Of a stretch of DNA of 64,000 bases, positions 57,072-64,000 are shown one piece after another. Source of the DNA: Isoetes taiwanensis (Eukaryota > Streptophyta > Lycopodiopsida > Isoetales > Isoetaceae); NCBI GenBank assembly GCA_021234155.1, contig JAJEKV010000008.1, positions 8,896,445-8,960,444 of the forward strand, in the 5' to 3' direction. The number at the start of each line of letters is the position of its first letter. Within the stretch, counting starts at the first letter, position 1. The translations under genes and the position numbers were made by a program. The notes below the pieces were generated by a model, which saw only the letters and a list, made by a program, of their open reading frames with translations, was not told the DNA's origin and made no database searches.

Positions 57072-60000
57072 CAGAAGACATTCTATTGAAGCTTTTGAGG
57101 GAACAAGGTTTTCAAGAAAGCACTTAGCTTCTGGTGTGAATCATTATAAGCGAATTTTAGCACAATTAAGGCAGGAACAACATGATCTCTATTTGGTTAA
57201 GGAACTCAGCACCAAATTGCTTAATCGAATTGAGCATACTATATATTTGTGTCAAGTATGCTTCTTCTAAATACTTGTGTCTAAATGTTTATACTTTTAA
57301 TTTTGTGGCATATTGCAGAATGGAATGACATTTGGTACGAATGAGTTAAAACCATTTACAAACCAACATGACTTGTTTGGATCAAAGGCAAGGTAAGATG
57401 GGTGATTCTTGCTAAGTGCATGATTCAAACACTTTTCAAAATGAATATTGCATCTTAAAACTAGATACCATCATGCCCGTCGAACTTTAACTACTGGTTA
57501 TTGGTGCTGCTAAAGATGAGCCAAGTAGTAAAATGAGTGATACAAAGAATAAACGAGGAAAGTGGGTATGGGCGGGTTGTTTACCCAATTCAACTATAGG
57601 CTTGAGCGAGAGAGATGTGATGAAGCAAGAGAGAACTTGGCATGGCATAATCAAAGGTCTAAAACCTAATTTGTGTTCAAAGGGTTTGCACTCGTAGTCT
57701 ATGTTCTCTTACATGTAGTCTTGTCCGAAGGAAATAGGTCCTTCGTGCTTGGGATGACTGAGCACGACATGTATGAATAGGCAATAAATGAAGCTAAACA
57801 ACTATAGATGACCTACAGAGTCACCCTCGAAATTACATTCTTGAGTTAACGATTTCTTTGAATAAGAACTTTGTAGGGCAGGGGCAGATGAGAAAGAAGC
57901 ATCAATTGAGAATATAACATGCATTTTAAGCATATAGACTTTACGTGCCAATGGAAGGGTTATGAATATAATAACAACGAGAAATGTCAGTGCACAACAA
58001 ATTGACATAATGAAAGGATGGATAAGTTGATTTGTTATTCAACAATGCGCATGATGAGAGCAAAGAAAATACCAAACTACACCTGGGTTGTTGTTGTGCA
58101 AACTAAATCTATATTATGAATAGAGACTCTTCAAAAGCTCCAAATAAGGGAGCAAGAGATGTTAATAAGGAAAGCCCAGTTAGAAGCACTTGAAAGTATC
58201 TGGATGCCAGATTCTTCAAGATTAATCTACGAAAAACGTCTACTTCTAGAACAACTATTAAAGTTTCTTTTTCTACATTTGAAGAGCATTGATTAGTCTA
58301 CAAAAGCACCTACTTTGACAACAACTATTAGAGTTTCTTTTCCTACATTTGGGGATCATTTTGGAAAACCATCACAAGAAAGAGTGGTTTGAAAGTGATG
58401 TGAATGTCAATATGACCATCTTAGTAGAAACAAGAAAATGATTGAGAATCATGTGAGCATCAATATGATCACCTTAAGTGGAAACAAGAAATTTCTTGGT
58501 ATTATCAATATGTCCCAACCATATAAAGTGGATGATAATAAGATTGGAAGCACAAAAGAAAGACATTGATTTTGAAAAAGCCTTTGCTCCATAATTAATT
58601 AGTAGGAAATAAAAATGGATTTGAAAATTTGAAAGGAGATTTAAGTGGTCAAGTCTTTATGGATTAATGATACACACTAACCCCCTAGTGCTAACCAACA
58701 GACCAAAAAGGCAGATCATTCATGGAAATCATTATCTAATGGCCCCACGGGCCATATTGATTCCTCCCCTTCCTTGAGATGCTTACCCTCAAGTATATGA
58801 AACACACTAAACTTAGACTCTGATACCAATTATTGCACATTAGTGCCCCTGATGCTAACCACAACCCAAAAGGCAGATCCTTCATAAAAATTGTTATCCA
58901 GTGGCCCCAACCATCTAAAGTGGATGATACCAAGGTTGGAAGCGGAAAAAAAAAAAGACATTGATTTTGAAGAAACTTTTGCTCCATAACTAATTAGTAG
59001 AAAATCAAAATGGATTAGAAAATTCGAAAGGAGATTTTGGATGTCAAGTCTCTATGGAAGAGTGATGCGCATTAACCCCATAATACTAACCAACAAACTA
59101 AAGGGGCAGATCCGTCAAAATCATTGTCCAATGGGTTCCAACCTTTCCAAGGTTTTATCCCATAGGTCTAACCAACATGCCAAAAGGACGGATTCTTCAT
59201 GGAAATAATTATCGATAGGCTCAACCTTTCCAAGGCTTTATCCCATACCCCACAGACCATATCCCCACATGCCATATTGATTCCTCCCCTTCCTTGAGAT
59301 GCTTACCCTCAAGTATATGAAACACACTACTGTTGCCACGAGGAATTAAAACTTAGACTCTGATACCAATTATTGCACATTAGCGCCCCTGATGATAACC
59401 ACACACCAAAAGGCAGATCCTTCATAAAAATTGTTATCAAGTGGCCCCAACCATCTAAAGTGGATACCAAGGTTGGAAGCGGGAAAAAAAAGAACATTGA
59501 TTTTTGAAGAAAGTTTTGCTCCATAACTAATTAGTAGAAAATCAAAATGGATTAGAAAATTCGAAAGGAGATTTTGGACGTCAAGTCTTTATGGAAGAGT
59601 GATGTGCATTAACCCCCTAATACTAACCAACAAACTAAAGGGGCAGATCCGTCATGGAAATCATTGTCCAATGGATTCCAACCTTTCCAAGGTTTTATCC
59701 CATAGGTCTAACCAACATGCCAAAAGGACGGATTCTTCATGGAAATAATTATCGATAGGCTCAACCTTTCCAAGGCTTTATCCCATACCCCACAGACCAT
59801 ATCAATTCCCTCCCTTAGGAATTGAACCTTAGACTATGATACCAATTGTCGCATATTATCGCCCTTGGTACTAACAGCGGATCCTTTATAAAAATCATTA
59901 CCCAACGGCCCCAATTTTCCAAGGCTTTATCCCATACCCCACGGACCATATTAATTGGTCGCATGGTGTCGAAGTTAAGATATACTATTTTAGGACATGC

Positions 60001-63000
60001 CCATAAAGTACTCTGGGTACTAAAAAATGATGATATAGCTACGCTTTTAATAGTTTGTTGATGTCAAGAAGTGTGAAATTAGGTACTTTAAACTATATCA
60101 TTTAGGCACACATTTTCCATCTTCTCTCATCTTCAATCATGCGTTCATCAAAATTAATTCCAACATGTGGATGCTACTTGTGTTATTAGTACTAAACTTA
60201 TTAATTTGCCATTATATATCTACGTAATCTCTTTTTCTTTTTCTTATTTGTTTCAAATAAAGGCACATTCCTGTTTATCAAGTTCTAGGTTCGGTTCTAT
60301 TCTATTCTATTCTATTCATCATTTCATGATCGGTTCTATTCTATTCTATTCTATTCATCATTTCATGACTTTTTTTTTATGTGTCTAGGGAAAATGAATT
60401 GTACAAAATTCCTTTCCCAATAGATTCTTCTTCCCCTTTACACCAAAAAGGAAAGACCACAATTTTCTATCAATCCCCATCAAGGCTTGTTGGTAAAACT
60501 GACTTTATGCGCGGATTGGGCAATCAAACAACTTCGGACCAAGACAAAGGTATAATCTAAGCCTAAACTAAGACATACTGGATAAACCTGCGTGCTATTG
60601 AATGTCTGTAAAAAGTGACATATGCTTCTTCCTTAATAAGAATTTATATGAAATGTTTTCACAATCTTAGGCCTATTGTTTTTCTTTATTTTAGGACTAA
60701 AGATAAATTTCATTGCTAATTAGGAAAAATAGTACAATAAGCTGAGCATTATGTTTAAGATTCAAAGGAAAAGATAAGAAAAAAATGCCCTTCATGTACG
60801 ACTACCTGTGCATCTCAAAATATCATTCAGTATGAGTATCCTCTCATCTACGACCGTTGAAGATCACTTTCTTATAGTTGTCTTTTGAAGGATATCTAAC
60901 CATCACCATGCTCCACTATAGCCTTAAGAATCTTTAGAGCTTGTGATGACTAAAATACAAAAGGGAATCTATAGAGCTTGTCATAATAGCACCCATTAAC
61001 TGGGTGATGAAGTATCACTTTTTGGGCATTGCCACAGTTAGATCCAAGGAAAAAAATATTATATCACTTGAGACATTGACAAACGTACGAAATGGTACAA
61101 GATCAAGAGAGGACTCCCTTTTGATGGAAGAACAGATAATGCGGTAGGAGATGAAGCTATAGCCAAAGATTCAATAAGTGAAGAGGTAATTGTGGACAAC
61201 TTAGTAGTAGGAGTAAGCACAAGAAAAAATTATAAGGCATTCAACTCTAGATGAGGGAGTTAGAGGACATTCAACTCTTGCTGATGAAGCATTGGTAGGA
61301 GGTGCAAACCAGAATCCTAAAATAATATTGTAGCAGGTGGAATAGGCCCATGAGAATTAAGCTGTGAGAAAGTACAATTAAATATAAAAGATCTATCATG
61401 AAATGTTGAAGCAAGTTCTAGACCATTTAGAGAGATGATGTCAGGTTTTTATAGTACTTGCCACTTTTTACCATAACACTTAGAAGTTGCTTAATCAATA
61501 CGGATAGAAACATAAAAATACATGGACCACTGATAGTAGTGGAAAATGTGTGTACCCATGCAAATGACAACGGCTATTAAAAACTCAAGCGCAAGCAGAT
61601 CAATAGATGAATGAGGAATGAAAATACCACTAAGGCATCTAAATATAATAGAAAAAGTCTTCGCCAATTTTTTTCAGAGATTCGTATGGAGTAATCCAAT
61701 GCAAGAAATGTGCCGATGAAGCCATCAGAATTGTATAATCAAAAAATTCACTAGCAAAAGAGAGAAAAACAAAACCAATTATAGCTAAGTTATTTGCACA
61801 TTTAGGATGAGACTCATGGTGGTTAATCTTAAAGGAGCTGCTGCGGCACTGGCAAAGGAACTACAATCTGTTGCATAGAACATGTCTTCTATGGAAAGTT
61901 GGAAGCCATTTGATCTTGTTTAGCTCCGTGCACATCCAAAATAGAGCTAACTTTCTCTTTACTATCGCAGGACAATATTGTAAGTGCAGCATCAACACGA
62001 GTTAAATTTGTTAAATTCAAAGCATCTATTTGAATGAAATGCAAAACCCTTGCCACATAATCAGAAGTTTGCCAAACTCTTTTAATTTCATCCATTTAAA
62101 AATTTTGAAGTTCAATTTCTAAGCTATGAATCAGATAAAGAGTCACTAGAGCTAGCAAAATTAAAGATGTGTCCAAATCCACATTGGAAAACTGAGGCTC
62201 ATTTTCCAAAATAGTATTAGAGGATTTGTGGCTCATCTTTCAAAATAGTATTAAAGAATTTGTACTCACAATAGGCAGTTGAGTTTTGCCTCTTTCTTTT
62301 CAGAATATGCGGAATTATTATCTAGCCATTGTAAATCTTTAAATTCTAATTGCGGCTCATATAGGATGTCCTGATATGATGAAGGGCACAAATATGATTT
62401 TTCCCACAGAAATGGATTATTGGTTTCACTAAGTTTGACAATTCAAGAGATAGATAGATGGATGGATGGATGGATGGATGGATGGATGGATGAATGGATG
62501 AATGGATGGATAAGCTCGCATGTTTTCCTTCTAAAAAATATAATTGCATTATACAGGCTCTGAAGAGCAATCCTCAAACGAGAAGTCACGGGTTGTTGAA
62601 TCAGATCTGGCAGATGATGCAAGAGCTCAAAATATCATTATCACTAGTCAGTACTTTTTGTTCCAAATTAATTTCTAATCATTTTGTACATGTGTCATTG
62701 AAGTTGTGTTGTGATTGTCAGAGAACACAAGTCCACATGAAGAATCGTGTTCCTGTTCTGATTCAAAAGATGTAAATACTAGTAAAAGAAGACTAGAAAC
62801 ACAAAACACCAAATTTGAACCAATAGAAGAGGACATAGATATGGAACCAGAAGCTTTCAAGGACCATAGCACACAAACGAAGTCAAATAGTGTTGATAAA
62901 CAAAATCCAACATTACAACCCAATAGTAAAAATAATTCAGAAGTTGAATGCACCATTCCCTTTCCAGATGAGAGTGTAAAGGAAACAGAGGTTGGAAGCT

Positions 63001-64000
63001 CCCTAACCATTTGAATACAGAGTTATTTGTGAAAAAAATTCGAGTTAAGAATTTTTTAGCTCATCCATTTGTTCAATTTCTATATTAACAAAATTCTTGC
63101 ATTTACACAGGTTAAGATTGGCACTATTGCTACTCCTAAGAGAGTTGAAGAATCAAGAGCGAAGCCTTCTATTTCCCCCTCGGAGAAGTTATCTATCCTA
63201 TGCACACTAACTGAGGTAATGCTTGAATGGGTAGATGAACTTCAACCCTGTGTTGGATCAGTCCTCATTGATCAAGAGATAGCTTCGAGGACTATCATTG
63301 CCGCTAAGGATGGACGCACGCATCTTCTTGATTACCTTCACAATATACCATGTCTTTCAAGGCCAGTAGTTTGCTTTTCTGCAGTGCATGAATTGGTAAA
63401 ACAATACCCATGTGAGAAGCTATTACCAGCAGGCTTTGTTGAGGAACATGTTTATGTAAGTAGAAGTACGCAAGAACAATGTCTTTCTCCTTACTTATCA
63501 CCATATCAGGATAAAAATGCAGCTAGATTTTGGGAGGGATTAATTTCTTACACTCTCACGTTGATAGGACATGGTCTTGGGACAGCAGAAGAGATCGCAT
63601 CTATTTTTGCTGATATATTTGTTTCTAGGTTGGAGACTTTAGGTCAATGGATTGTTGACATGCAACATGTGAGAGGTTCTCTTTATCTATTTTTCATCTC
63701 ACATTTTTGTTGCAACCTGATGTATGGCAAAGATGGACAGTCAAAAGCTAGTACTGTACATCTACAATCAAAATCTTACAGGCACACCTTGAAGAAGAAG
63801 CTAGCAAAAGCAAAATATACCACTAAGACTAGTGGGGGTATTTCAAAACGGAACTCTAAGGTGTTGAAGGTAAAAGCCCATAACAATAGTGCTCCTAGAA
63901 GGGGATTAAACGTAATCAGGAAGAGGATTATAAGAAGTTTGAGAAGGATTATTAAATCCCCACTGAAGATGTTATCTGTATGTTATTACAATAATGATAG
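57072..64000 (+). CDS. Multi-exon gene of unknown function, runs off the right edge
   Basis: Exons 57072-57255, 57319-57392, 60389-60549, 62557-62645, 62722-62990 and 63111 to beyond 64000 have GT-AG borders and join in one frame. The first part (SRKHLASGVNHYKRILAQLR and LVKELSTKLLNRIEHTIYLC) is helical and coiled-coil-like. The middle exons are polar and acidic (EPIEEDIDMEPEAF). The last is open for 297 codons, with EKLSILCTLTEVMLEWVDEL, WEGLISYTLTLIGHGLGTAE and a very basic end. The fourth donor (GTCAGT at 62646) was chosen because it keeps phase; GTACTT at 62651 does not. I recognise no family. Introns range from 64 bp to 3 kb. Confidence 0.65.
58500..59965 (-). mobile_element. Tandem short LTR element (TRIM-like)
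   Basis: On the minus strand ATTGGTATCAGAGTC, a near-match to the tRNA-iMet primer site, occurs at 58830-58816, 59370-59356 and 59846-59832 (last with a substitution). Each is followed within about 50-80 bp by a purine tract AAGGAAGGGGAGGAAT (58776, 59296; shortened in the third). The sequence between (about 450 bp) is repeated, giving LTR-internal-LTR-internal-LTR with almost no internal DNA. The GGGGAGGAAT-(C/T)(A/G)ATATGG junction resembles that of the TGATAT element. It sits in the intron between 57392 and 60389. Confidence 0.55.
60292..60369 (+). repeat. 39-bp tandem pair rich in TTCTA
   Basis: Two copies of CGGTTCTATTCTATTCTATT followed by ctattcatcatttcatgat, 20 bp before an exon. Possibly part of its pyrimidine-rich acceptor region. 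Confidence 0.7.
60550..62556. other. Presumed intron, nothing recognised
   Basis: AT-rich; the minus-strand frame at 62095-61889 is short and isolated. A GGAT/GATG microsatellite occupies about 62447-62512. Confidence 0.45.

Noticed and set aside
1-64000. Organelle-derived DNA
   Set aside because: No stretch of recognisable plastid or mitochondrial coding sequence or rRNA was seen.

Overview
This window is transposon-dense nuclear DNA from a land plant. The evidence is a pentatricopeptide-repeat gene fragment, LTR retrotransposons primed by initiator methionine tRNA (TGGTATCAGAGC), deep nesting of elements, and GT-AG introns. A Penelope-like retroelement and an HUH-transposase relic of Replitron type are uncommon in flowering plants, so I favour a seed-free plant such as a lycophyte or fern. 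A gymnosperm is not excluded, and taxon assignment is inference only.

Layout. 1-6.1 kb: three LINE remnants. 6.1-15.8 kb: two copies of a 2.1-kb direct repeat enclosing broken host-gene and transposase pieces (PPR, IQ motif, a four-fold repeated micro-exon, a zinc-ligand transposase-like gene). 15.8-28.6 kb: a large minus-strand Penelope-like element with 3.2-kb direct terminal repeats, a reverse transcriptase, and an ORF1 that appears to be spliced from an exon inside the terminal repeat; a 2.2-kb gene-fragment-carrying element is inserted in ORF1. 28.6-29.6 kb: a LINE relic split by a retroposed insert. 31.5-43.0 kb: a second exon of the same ORF1 type, split by a four-level nest: an 11-kb LTR element with target duplication AGGAT, then a C-rich-ended element, then a three-LTR element with duplication TAGAC, then a solo LTR with duplication GGATT. 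43.2-47.6 kb: an LTR relic, a tRNA-like SINE, the HUH transposase pseudogene and a foldback MITE. 49.5-64 kb: exons of one plus-strand gene that I do not recognise and that runs off the right edge, with SINEs and a tandem short LTR element in its introns.

The most unusual signals are RNA-structural. Two non-coding LTR elements carry arrays of small hairpins whose stems covary while the loop is kept (GTGGA loops in one, GAAA-type loops in a 55-bp repeat in the other). The Penelope-like 3' region has a nested stem-loop that recurs with compensatory changes in a second family 6 kb away. All boundaries were read by eye; no searches were run.
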